From an uncultured Verrucomicrobiota bacterium (GTDB taxonomy: Bacteria > Verrucomicrobiota > Verrucomicrobiia > Limisphaerales > JADLHS01): a DNA stretch of 12,464 nucleotides. A program made the position numbers and the translations under genes. The DNA is taken from assembly GCA_937894935.1 (NCBI GenBank), contig CALAYC010000185.1, positions 1-12,464 on the forward strand, written 5' to 3'. Shown here in pieces: positions 6,453 through 12,464 of this stretch; position 1 is the first letter of the stretch; each line of letters begins with the position of its first letter. The notes beneath the pieces were generated by a model. It was not told where the DNA came from. It made no database searches and was given only the letters and a program-made list of their open reading frames with translations.

Positions 6453-7106
6453 ATGAAGCGCCTGATTCAACTTGTCGTTCTGATGGCCGGGTGGAGTGGA
6501 TTGACGTGCGCCGCGGAAGAATTGTTTCGCGACGATTTTAAAGGTCGATTGCAAGACGGTTGGTCGTGGGTGCGCGAAGACAAGGCCGGTTGGCGTGTGA
6601 CGGAGCCGGGATTGGAAATCCGCGTGCAGCCGGGAAATCTGTGGGGCCCGGAGAATAATGCGACGAATGTGTTAACGCGTGTCGTGTCTGCTGTGACCAA
6701 CACGACATTGCAAATCAGTGTCACGATCGAAAATCGCCCGACGGAGCAATACGAACAGGCGAATCTCGCTTGGTATTACGATGACAGTCACATGGTGAAG
6801 TTGGGACAGGAATTGGTGGATGGAAAATTGAGCATCGTGATGGGGCGAGAAGAAAAAGACCGCGCGCGAACTATCGCCATCATTCCCATTGAGCCGGGAA
6901 CAGTTCACGTGCGATTTACCGTGACGGGCAATCTGATTCGCGGTGAATTTCGTATTGGAGATGAATGGAACTGGCGTTTAGCCGGTGAATGTGATCTGCC
7001 GATAAACGGCGTGCCAAAAATCAGTTTGCACACATATCAAGGTCCGAAAATGCAGGAACGCTGGGCGCGATTCAGCAAGTTCTCGATTCAGCGGATTGAG
7101 CGGTGA
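6453..7106 (+). CDS. Secreted concanavalin-like beta-sandwich protein (GH43 C-terminal/DUF1349-like)
   Basis: A 217-residue exported protein. MKRLIQLVVLMAGWSGLTCA is a signal peptide with likely cleavage near residue 20-21. The mature chain begins EELFRDDFKGRLQDGWSWVR, the usual opening of concanavalin-like sandwiches. It continues with WRVTEPGLEIRVQPGNLWGP, ISVTIENRPTEQYEQANLAW, YYDDSHMVKLGQELVDGKLS and a closing ARFSKFSIQ strand. This order of strands is that of the beta-xylosidase C-terminal sandwich (GH43_C2) and DUF1349 proteins, which help bind or shape the glycan site. I chose the ATG at 6453 over an in-frame TTG at 6438 because it begins the charged n-region of the signal peptide. It is divergent from the GH43 gene, which lacks such a domain, so the two are likely partners. 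The substrate, and whether it has any catalytic role of its own, is unknown. Confidence 0.78.
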   Translation: MKRLIQLVVLMAGWSGLTCAAEELFRDDFKGRLQDGWSWVREDKAGWRVTEPGLEIRVQPGNLWGPENNATNVLTRVVSAVTNTTLQISVTIENRPTEQYEQANLAWYYDDSHMVKLGQELVDGKLSIVMGREEKDRARTIAIIPIEPGTVHVRFTVTGNLIRGEFRIGDEWNWRLAGECDLPINGVPKISLHTYQGPKMQERWARFSKFSIQRIER

Positions 7107-7181
7107 GCGTGTGACGTAAAGAAAAGGCGGTCAGAATGCCAAGTCGGTTTTCAAGTTTCCCGAGTTCCTGCGCCGCCTGAT

Positions 7182-8558
7182 TTAAATTGTCTTCGAATGG
7201 CGGCGTTCACCGACGGGCGCGAGTGTGTTGTCGAAACACATTGCGATGTTCCGAATGAACAGGCGGCCCGCATCAGTAACTTCCAAACCGGTGGCCGTGC
7301 GCTTTACCAAACCATCCGCCTCGTAAGGCGCGAGCGTAGCGAGTTCGTTCGCAAAATGTTGCTCGAAATTGATGCCGAGCTTTTGCGACATGGCGGCGAA
7401 ATCGAGCGACAGATCGCACATCGTGCGCATGATGGTTTCGCGGCGAATCTTGTCTTCTTCAGAAACGAAATACGCTTTGTGCAACGGCACACGATCGGCG
7501 TCCACAGCTTCCTGATACTTCAGCAATTCCTTTTCGTTTTGCCAATACGCATCGGGCACTTGCGAAACGCCGCTCATGCCGAAGGCGTAAATGTCCGCCC
7601 CGGCGCGCGTGCTGTAACCCTGAAAATTCCGCTGCAGTTGCTTGTTGCGTTGCGCGATGGCGAGTTCGTCGTTCGGTTTCGCGAAGTGATCCATGCCGAT
7701 ATAAACGTATTGATCGTCCGTGGTGAGACGTTCAATGACGAGCTTGAGCACTTCGAGCTTTGATTCCGGCGTGGGTAAAACTTTTTGTTCGAGAATTTTT
7801 TGCGACGGCTTGATCCACGGCACATGCGCGTAACTGAAAACTGCGAGGCGATCCGGTTTCATCGTGAGCACGATGTCGAGCGTTTCGTTAAACGTAGCCG
7901 GCGTTTGACCGGGCAGGCCGTAAATCAAATCGAGATTGATCGAGCCGAAACCGAGTTCGCGCATCCAATCCATCGCCTGCTGCGTCATTTCCCGTGGTTG
8001 AATGCGATGAATCGCCTGTTGGACTTCGGGATTGAAATCCTGCACGCCCATCGAGGCGCGATTGAATCCAATCTCGCGCAAGGCGACGAGATGATCGCGC
8101 GTGAGCCGCCGCGGGTCCACTTCGACACTGGCTTCGATGTCCGGCGCAAACGTGAAATGCTTGTGAATGATTTCGCCGAGTCGGCGGATTTCATCCGGTC
8201 GCAGAAACGTCGGTGAACCGCCGCCGAAATGCAGTTGCACGGCCTTGCGATCGCGATTCAGTTTGGTCGCCATCTTCGCGACTTCGCGGCCGAGATAATC
8301 AATGTAATCGCGGCCTTTATCGTGATTCAGCGTAATGACCGTCGTGCAGCCGCAGAACCAGCACAGCGTTTCGCAGAAGGGAATGTGAAAATAAACCGAG
8401 AGATCGCGAGGTGACTGATTATTCGCTTCGATCTTTTGCGCGAGTTGTTCCCACGAAATGGTGTCCACGAACTTCGTCGCCGGCGGGTAGCTCGTGTAAC
8501 GCGGCCCGGCCACGTTGTACTTTCGCACTAATTCAAGATCTACGTTCAGTGTTTTCAC
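7182..8558 (-). CDS. hemN: Oxygen-independent coproporphyrinogen III oxidase (radical SAM)
   Basis: A 458-residue cytoplasmic enzyme that converts coproporphyrinogen III to protoporphyrinogen IX without oxygen, using a [4Fe-4S] cluster and two SAM molecules. Evidence: the N-terminal GPRYTSYPPATKF, which marks true HemN as opposed to HemW-type relatives; YFHIPFCETLCWFCGC with CxxxCxxC cysteines 62, 66 and 69 plus Cys71, as in characterised HemN; HFGGGSPTFL (110-119); a Glu-containing VEVDPR; YGLPGQT; and the GMDHFAKPNDELA segment. The length matches the family (about 455). The start is GTG at 8558 (MKTLNVDLELVRKYN), preceded by CGGATCGCTTTT with only a weak ribosome site. It is the last gene of the heme cluster, 35 bases after hemE, and a small inverted repeat lies in that gap. 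Its presence indicates that heme can be made under low oxygen. Confidence 0.97.
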   Translation of the reverse strand: MKTLNVDLELVRKYNVAGPRYTSYPPATKFVDTISWEQLAQKIEANNQSPRDLSVYFHIPFCETLCWFCGCTTVITLNHDKGRDYIDYLGREVAKMATKLNRDRKAVQLHFGGGSPTFLRPDEIRRLGEIIHKHFTFAPDIEASVEVDPRRLTRDHLVALREIGFNRASMGVQDFNPEVQQAIHRIQPREMTQQAMDWMRELGFGSINLDLIYGLPGQTPATFNETLDIVLTMKPDRLAVFSYAHVPWIKPSQKILEQKVLPTPESKLEVLKLVIERLTTDDQYVYIGMDHFAKPNDELAIAQRNKQLQRNFQGYSTRAGADIYAFGMSGVSQVPDAYWQNEKELLKYQEAVDADRVPLHKAYFVSEEDKIRRETIMRTMCDLSLDFAAMSQKLGINFEQHFANELATLAPYEADGLVKRTATGLEVTDAGRLFIRNIAMCFDNTLAPVGERRHSKTI

Positions 8559-8573
8559 AAAAGCGATCCGATA

Positions 8574-8587
8574 AACGCCAAGGCGTT
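8574..8587. promoter_or_regulatory. Inverted repeat in the hemE-hemN gap
   Basis: AACGCC-AA-GGCGTT on the plus strand (AACGCC-TT-GGCGTT in the transcript) fills most of the 35-base space between the hemE stop and the hemN GTG. As RNA it has too small a loop for a 6-bp hairpin, but as DNA it could be a dimer site. It does not match the FNR consensus TTGAT-N4-ATCAA. Confidence 0.25.
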
Positions 8588-8593
8588 AAATTT

Positions 8594-9691
8594 TCACCGA
8601 TGGTTTTTAACCGTGTCCACCAATGCCTGAATGTTCTCCAGCTTGGCGGCGGGCGTCAAACCGTGACCCAGATTAAAAATATGCCCCGCGCGCCCGCGCA
8701 TGGTTTCCAAAATCTTTCGCGTCTCCGCCGCAACGACTTCCGGTGTGGCTTCAGCAATCAGAATTGGCGACAAATTGCCCTGCATGCCGATGTGATCAGG
8801 GATAATTTTGCGCGCGGCAGCCAGGTCCGTTTGCCAATCAATTCCCAGTACGTTCGCGCCGGTGTTAATCAAATCCTCCCAGTTTCCGTGCGTGCCGAGC
8901 GAGAAAACGATCACAGGCGGAGCGCCGGTCTCTGACCCGGCGGATTGGGAAGAATCACTGGAACGAGCCGGGCCGGAGGCCGGCGTTCCGAGTCTGGTAA
9001 TAATGGCTCGCATCCATCGCCCACTGGCTTCCTGAAATTCTTTCGGTTCGAGATGACCGCCGTGGCTGTCGAAAATCTGCACTGCATCAACGCCTGTTGC
9101 GATCTGCATTTTCAAATATGCGGTGACCGCTTCGGTCAATTTTTCGGCGAGCGCAAAATACGTCTTCGGATCTTCGCGGAACAACGCCAGCGCCCGGCTG
9201 TATTTCGGAACGCTTGCGCCTTCCATCATGAATGTCGCCAGCGTCCACGGCGATCCACTGAAGCCGACGAGCGCGGTCTGGTCGCCGAGTTCTTTGCGCA
9301 GAATTCGCAATGCCTTGTCCACGTAACTCAACCGATCGCACACCTGCGCAACCGAAAGCTTGTCGATGTCCGCTTTGCTCGTGATGGCGAAATCCATCTG
9401 CACGCCGCCGGTTTCTTTGAAGCGATACGTCTGGCCCATCGCTTCAGGAATCACAAGGATGTCGCTGAAGAGAATCGCCGCGTCGAAACCGAAACGTCGA
9501 ATCGGCTGCAACGTAACTTCCACGGCGAGTTCCGGATTTTGAACGAGTTCGACGAACGTGTAAGTTTCCTTGAGTTTGCGATATTCCGGCAAGGCACGAC
9601 CGGCCTGGCGCATCAACCACACGGGCGGACGATCGTTCGGGCGACAATGGCAGGCGTTGCCGAAGCGCTGGCGATGGGTGAGTGGATTCAT
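8594..9691 (-). CDS. hemE: Uroporphyrinogen decarboxylase with an in-frame palindrome-derived insert
   Basis: A 365-residue cytoplasmic enzyme that removes four carboxyl groups from uroporphyrinogen III to give coproporphyrinogen III. Diagnostic segments: PPVWLMRQAGRALPEY (22-37), FGFDAAILFSDILVIPEAMG with the catalytic Asp at 77, GFSGSPWTLATFMMEG (143-158), IFDSHGGHL (207-214), VLGIDW (281-286), GNLSP (305-309) and FNLGHGLTP with His343. Residues 235-258 (about TPASGPARSSDSSQSAGSETGAPP) are foreign to the family: low-complexity, Ser/Gly/Pro/Ala-rich, and placed between RAIITRLG and VIVFSLGTHG where homologues have a few residues only. They are encoded exactly by the 71-bp palindromic element at 8919-8989. 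Without them the length is about the usual 340-350. The start ATG at 9691 has no ribosome site. The gene follows hemH after 99 bases and precedes hemN by 35. Confidence 0.96.
   Translation of the reverse strand: MNPLTHRQRFGNACHCRPNDRPPVWLMRQAGRALPEYRKLKETYTFVELVQNPELAVEVTLQPIRRFGFDAAILFSDILVIPEAMGQTYRFKETGGVQMDFAITSKADIDKLSVAQVCDRLSYVDKALRILRKELGDQTALVGFSGSPWTLATFMMEGASVPKYSRALALFREDPKTYFALAEKLTEAVTAYLKMQIATGVDAVQIFDSHGGHLEPKEFQEASGRWMRAIITRLGTPASGPARSSDSSQSAGSETGAPPVIVFSLGTHGNWEDLINTGANVLGIDWQTDLAAARKIIPDHIGMQGNLSPILIAEATPEVVAAETRKILETMRGRAGHIFNLGHGLTPAAKLENIQALVDTVKNHR
8919..8989. repeat. 71-bp imperfect palindromic element inside hemE
   Basis: The left arm 8919-8941 and right arm 8967-8989 are 23-base inverted repeats matching at 19 of 23 positions, with a 25-base centre (8942-8966). 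The arms are GC-rich and contain the GCGCCGG / CCGGCG core seen in REP-like elements. In the hemE frame it encodes residues 235-258, which have no place in the HemE family. This is the form expected of a mobile or formerly mobile palindromic mini-element that landed in frame in a surface loop, as Rickettsia palindromic elements do. No second copy is in the window, so repeat-family status rests on structure only. Confidence 0.7.
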
Positions 9692-9735
9692 CTTAGCGCG
9701 CTTCGCGGATAAGGGTAACGAGACGGGTTTTCAAT

Positions 9736-9765
9736 CTGCCGGAATCGGGCAGGGGAGATGCCTGC
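9736..9765 (-). promoter_or_regulatory. Two mutually exclusive hairpins between hemH and hemE
   Basis: In the leftward transcript GCAGG (9765-9761) can pair with CCTGC (9753-9749) across 7 bases, or CTGCC (9752-9748) can pair with GGCAG (9740-9736) across 7 bases. The middle segment is shared, so only one can form. No U-run follows either. This could be an attenuator-like switch, a processing signal, or chance. Confidence 0.2.
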
Positions 9766-9790
9766 TTCACGAGGTTAAGAAATTCACTTC

Positions 9791-10816
9791 TCATTTCGTC
9801 GCTTTCTCACCGAGAAAATTGTTCACCATGCGTTCGAGAACATCGATCCACATCGGGTGTTCATTCAGGCAGGGAATTTGCACGAACGCCTCGCCGCCCG
9901 CCGCGAGAAAATCATTCTTGGCGCGAATCCGCAGTTCTTCCAGCGTTTCCAGACAATCCGAAACAAACGCGGGCGACATGACGAACAGTTTCTTCACGCC
10001 GCTCTTGGCGAGTTCCACCACGCGATGATCCGTGAATGGGGCCAGCCACGGATCTTTCAGCAGGCGCGATTGGAAGGAGACGGACCATTTGCCTTCCGGC
10101 ACGTTCGCGGCTTTGACGAATTCCTCTGCCGTACGGAAGCATTGATGGCGATAACAAAACTGATGGGCGACGCTTGGTTTTTTGCAGCAATCCGCGACGC
10201 GCAAACAATGTTTCCCGGTGGGATCGGATTTTTTGACCTGCCGCTCCGGCACGCCATGGAAACTGAACAGCAGATGGTCGTAGCCTTCATCCAGATATTC
10301 CTTTGCGCTGGCAACCATTGCGGCGATGAAATCCGGCGCGTCGCCGTAAGGAGGTTGCACGGTTACGCGCATTTGCGAGGCGAGTTTGCGTGCCACTTCC
10401 TGAACGCGCACCACCGCCGTTTCGTAGCTGGACATGGCGTAGTGCGGAAACAGCGGAATGAGAAACAAATCGGTTATGCCTTGCGCCGCAAGATTGCGAA
10501 TTGCGTTCTCGATGGACGGATTCTGATAGCGCATCGCCAGTTCCACCGGTATGGAGACGCGTTGTTGCAAAAGTTTTTGCACGTTACGGCTCGTGACAAT
10601 CAGCGGCGAACCTTCCTTGGTCCAGACGGAACGATAGGCATGAGCGGATTCTTCCGGGCGCGTGACGAGAATCCGGCTCACAATGAACCGGCGCAACGGC
10701 CACACGACGTCAATCACCCGCGGGTCCATCAGAAATTCGTCCAGATAACGGCGCACGTCCGGAACAGACGTGGAATCAGGCGAACCAAGGTTGACCAGCA
10801 AAACAGCTTTGCTCAT
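9791..10816 (-). CDS. hemH: Ferrochelatase with an internal cysteine cluster
   Basis: A 341-residue enzyme that inserts Fe2+ into protoporphyrin IX, the last step of protoheme synthesis, at the inner face of the membrane. Seen: AVLLVNLGSPDS (4-15), VRRYLDEFLMDPRV (21-34), MRYQNPSIENAI (95-106), LIPLFPHYAMSSYETA (119-134), LLFSFHGVPER with the catalytic His187, WSVSFQSRLLKDPWLAP (244-260) and SPAFVSDCLETLEEL with Glu290. Between residues 204 and 226 there are five cysteines, spaced C-x5-CC-x9-C-x4-C, just after the catalytic loop. This is like the class of bacterial ferrochelatases that bind a [2Fe-2S] cluster through an internal segment and not through the C terminus. The gene begins at ATG 10816 with no ribosome site and is the first gene of the hem cluster. 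Identity is secure; the cluster is inference. Confidence 0.97.
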   Translation of the reverse strand: MSKAVLLVNLGSPDSTSVPDVRRYLDEFLMDPRVIDVVWPLRRFIVSRILVTRPEESAHAYRSVWTKEGSPLIVTSRNVQKLLQQRVSIPVELAMRYQNPSIENAIRNLAAQGITDLFLIPLFPHYAMSSYETAVVRVQEVARKLASQMRVTVQPPYGDAPDFIAAMVASAKEYLDEGYDHLLFSFHGVPERQVKKSDPTGKHCLRVADCCKKPSVAHQFCYRHQCFRTAEEFVKAANVPEGKWSVSFQSRLLKDPWLAPFTDHRVVELAKSGVKKLFVMSPAFVSDCLETLEELRIRAKNDFLAAGGEAFVQIPCLNEHPMWIDVLERMVNNFLGEKATK

Positions 10817-11254
10817 GTGGCTAAAGGCTTAGCAGAAAAACGCGTCCGCGCCACGCAAGAATCGGTGAATCATTGGACTTATTTTGCAATGAAGGAAACA
10901 AATTAACCCGGCGCCAACGATTATTATTGAGGTTTGTCCGAAGGGCAAACGGACTTGAGATGCGCGTAAGCTTGTTCAAGCGCAGGTTGTTTGTTGCTGC
11001 GTGGAACTGGGCAGCTTGGAAAAAATCCTGCATTGAATAGAGCTGAATCGGACTGTGGTTCATCATTCGCATGAAGTCTGTGTTTTCTGGCGACACAGGA
11101 TTATCGCAGGTTTTTTCAAAAGCGGATGAATGCTTCTTTCGAATGAGCGGTTGCTGGCATATCCGGTGCTGAATTCGCGGCATGATACTCACCGAAAGTT
11201 TATCTTGTGATTTCGCGCTTCGGCTTTGTTGTAAATTCTGTTAACTCTCCCGCC
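10817..11254. other. Long intergenic region between hemH and the urease-accessory genes
   Basis: These 438 bases are more AT-rich than the flanking genes and hold the start regions of the leftward hem cluster and the rightward ureJ-like/ureD pair. A 123-codon minus-strand frame (10821-11192) ends 4 bases before hemH, but it is Asn/Ser/Arg-rich, resembles no family I know and lacks a ribosome site, so I treat it as accidental. For the rightward genes a weak TTGTGA (11205-11210) and TGTAAA (11230-11235) are 19 bases apart, too long to trust. I see no RNA gene or terminator. Confidence 0.4.
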
Positions 11255-11545
11255 ATGATCCATCCCGCCATTTTTTTGAAGCCCAGATGTGCTATTATTG
11301 CCTTTGCAATTGCTGCCTTCACTTTGACGGCTCGGGCGCATCCGGGTCACAGTCTTGATTCCGAATCCATCGGACACGTTCTCACCAGTCCCGATCATTT
11401 GTTGACGCTGGCTGGCGTGGGCGGGGTGCTGTTGCTCGCCGGCTTCGGTGTTCGGAAGTTAATTGCACGTCGCGTGCTGCAAGTTACCGGTGCGGCCGCC
11501 ATGCTCCTTGCGGCCATCATCGGCGCCGTTCAGTGGGCGCAATAA
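11255..11545 (+). CDS. Short HupE/UreJ-like membrane protein (possible nickel uptake)
   Basis: A 96-residue protein. Residues 1-28 are a signal peptide ending ARA, so the mature chain begins HPGHSLDSESIGHVLTSPDH. In the HupE/UreJ family the mature protein likewise starts AHxGH, and the first membrane helix carries the metal-binding H-P-x-x-G-x-D-H. Here the match is GHVLTSPDHLLTLAGVG (40-56), with His29, His32, His41, Asp47 and His48 kept. Two membrane segments remain (about 49-66 and 76-93), while full HupE/UreJ proteins have about six or seven and 190-200 residues. It ends 4 bases before ureD, so a role in supplying nickel or assembling urease is likely. The ATG at 11255 is preferred over an upstream in-frame start at 11207 because it begins the signal peptide. 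It could be a natural mini-form or a truncated gene. Confidence 0.7.
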   Translation: MIHPAIFLKPRCAIIAFAIAAFTLTARAHPGHSLDSESIGHVLTSPDHLLTLAGVGGVLLLAGFGVRKLIARRVLQVTGAAAMLLAAIIGAVQWAQ

Positions 11546-11549
11546 GTTT

Positions 11550-12380
11550 ATGGTCGCGTTGGCTGATCGTGCGACGGTGATGTCCGGGCAGGCGCGGTTG
11601 ACGGTGGAACTGGTTTTCCACGAAAGCACTGTCACGTCTGCCGTTGCAAGTAACCCGATGAAATTACTGACGCCGGTTGCACGCGGGAAAAGCGTCTGGG
11701 CTTACACGAGCAGCTTCGGCGGCGGCCTCGTGGCAGGCGATCGAACCGAGCTGCGCGTTGAGGTCAATCCCGGCGCGCGCTGCTTTCTCGGCACGCAATC
11801 TTCCACGAAAGTTTATCGCAATCCTGCCGCGCTACCGTGCGAACATACGACGCACGCGACCGTCGCAGATGACGCGTTGCTGGTATTCGCGCCCGAACCA
11901 GTACAGGCTTTTGCTGATTCGCATTACACGCAACGGCAGGAATTTCATCTCGCGCCCCAGGGCGGACTGGTATTGCTGGATTGGTTTTGTTCCGGTCGGG
12001 CCGCGTGTGGTGAACGTTGGGCGTTCAAACATTTTGAAAGTCGTAATGACATTTTCATTGGCGGGGAGCGGACATTGGTCGATCCGATTCGATTGAATTC
12101 CGACGCACTCGCGGCTCGGATGGGCCGATTCAATTGCCTTGCGACGTTGTTGCTCGTCGGGGCATCGCTGAAAAACATCAGTGACGCGTTGCTGCAACAG
12201 ATCGCCGCGCGACCGGTTGAAAAGCGAGCTGCGGTTACTTGCAGTGCCAGCCCGGTGACGGGCGGCGTGCTATTGCGCGTTGCCGGTGAAGAGACTGCGA
12301 CCGTGCGTGAGGAACTCAGTAATCATCTGGCTTTCCTCCGCGAAATCCTTGGCGACGACCCCTGGGCGCGGAAATGGTAA
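11550..12380 (+). CDS. ureD: Urease accessory protein UreD/UreH
   Basis: A 276-residue scaffold protein that binds apo-urease and, with UreF and UreG, helps load the two nickel ions. Typical features: ARLTVELVFHESTVTS near the N terminus, KLLTPVARGKSVWAYTSSFGGGLVAGD (residues 38-64) with the conserved GGG-x-x-x-GD, FLGTQSSTKVYRN (79-91), FAPEPVQAFADSHYTQRQEF in place of the PxPV motif, DWFCSGRAACGERW, and LRREILG-like ending LAFLREILGDDPWARKW. The PEPV...Y.Q arrangement is closer to plant/fungal-type UreD than to the Klebsiella type, by my reading. The ATG at 11550 is chosen because it sits 4 bases after the ureJ-like stop; an earlier in-frame start at 11463 would lie inside that gene. Urease structural genes are not in the window. 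Repeats begin 6 bases after the stop, so the next urease gene may not be immediately adjacent. Confidence 0.93.
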   Translation: MVALADRATVMSGQARLTVELVFHESTVTSAVASNPMKLLTPVARGKSVWAYTSSFGGGLVAGDRTELRVEVNPGARCFLGTQSSTKVYRNPAALPCEHTTHATVADDALLVFAPEPVQAFADSHYTQRQEFHLAPQGGLVLLDWFCSGRAACGERWAFKHFESRNDIFIGGERTLVDPIRLNSDALAARMGRFNCLATLLLVGASLKNISDALLQQIAARPVEKRAAVTCSASPVTGGVLLRVAGEETATVREELSNHLAFLREILGDDPWARKW

Positions 12381-12385
12381 TCAAC

Positions 12386-12412
12386 CACGAATGAACACGA
12401 ATAGACACGAAT
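12386..12412. repeat. Three copies of CACGAAT with a 10-bp period
   Basis: CACGAAT occurs at 12386-12392, 12396-12402 and 12406-12412, within a degenerate ACACGAATRG decamer. It starts 6 bases after the ureD stop. Similar ACACGAATGG runs are, from memory, scattered between genes in verrucomicrobial and planctomycete genomes. It is not coding. Confidence 0.65.
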
Positions 12413-12428
12413 GGGATTTCGATGGTAG

Positions 12429-12450
12429 GGCGCGTCACTCCGTGCGCGCC
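12429..12450. repeat. GC-rich hairpin element after ureD
   Basis: GGCGCG (12429-12434) pairs with CGCGCC (12445-12450), then after a one-base bulge CAC (12436-12438) pairs with GTG (12442-12444), leaving loop TCC. The tight hairpin in the form GGGCGCGTCACTCCGTGCGC followed by GCCGGG looks like a dispersed extragenic palindrome. It may also end ureD transcription, although no T-run follows. The element may continue beyond the window edge. Confidence 0.55.
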
Positions 12451-12464
12451 GGGCCTCTGAATCG

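Noticed and set aside
7121..7152. GAAAA...TTTTC pairing between the convergent beta-sandwich and hemN genes as a two-way terminator
   Set aside because: The inner stem is only GGC/GCC with a 7-base bulge on one side, too weak to call.
8559..8593. An FNR-type anaerobic control site before hemN
   Set aside because: The inverted repeat there is AACGCC/GGCGTT, which does not match TTGAT-N4-ATCAA, and hemN is probably read from the upstream hem promoter.
9857..10906. A 349-codon plus-strand frame across hemH
   Set aside because: It lies wholly antisense to a clear ferrochelatase for most of its length, is rich in Arg/His/Phe as shadow frames in GC-rich genes are, and has no family motif.
10821..11192. 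A 123-codon minus-strand frame ending 4 bases before hemH
   Set aside because: Operon-like spacing made it tempting, but it has no ribosome site, an Asn/Ser/Arg-rich product without domain or signal peptide, and lies in AT-richer DNA where open frames of this kind look accidental.
12386..12412. Start of a CRISPR array
   Set aside because: The units are 10 bp apart with no spacer-sized unique sequence, so it is a simple tandem repeat.

Overview
The window is bacterial chromosome, moderately GC-rich and densely coded, with mostly housekeeping genes. Several genes begin without a clear Shine-Dalgarno sequence. Together with the gene families and the short palindromic and tandem repeats, this looks like a Verrucomicrobia-type (Pedosphaera/Limisphaera-like) genome. 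That placement is my inference from memory and no marker gene here proves it.

Layout. Bases 1-1470 (+) hold the 3' half of ileS, cut by the window edge. Bases 1519-3701 (-) hold a compact set on one strand: a possible 22-residue hydrophobic peptide, a small VanZ-like membrane protein, a SAM-dependent methyltransferase and a YdjM/DUF457-type membrane protein. The first three are joined by 4-base ATGA overlaps. A tiny lipoprotein (3913-4110, +) converges on an M23-type peptidase lipoprotein (4117-5031 or 5106, -). Next is a glycoside hydrolase family 43 lipoprotein (5304-6311, -), divergent from a secreted concanavalin-like beta-sandwich protein (6453-7106, +). These two look like the catalytic and accessory halves of one carbohydrate-degrading unit.

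Bases 7182-10816 (-) form a heme cluster transcribed hemH, hemE, hemN: ferrochelatase, uroporphyrinogen decarboxylase and oxygen-independent coproporphyrinogen oxidase. They supply three of the four last steps to heme. The protoporphyrinogen oxidase step is not encoded here. About 440 bp without a confident gene (10817-11254) separates hemH from a divergent urease-accessory pair: a very short HupE/UreJ-like membrane protein (11255-11545, +) and ureD (11550-12380, +). The last 84 bases carry two kinds of non-coding repeat.

The most striking observation is a 71-bp imperfect palindrome lying in frame inside hemE, which adds about 24 residues to a conserved enzyme. Other points of note are a cysteine cluster inside the ferrochelatase, the half-size HupE/UreJ homologue, the coupled micropeptide, and a perfect Shine-Dalgarno sequence in front of an unrecognised small ORF. 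I see no CRISPR array, tRNA, rRNA, transposase or obvious defence system.
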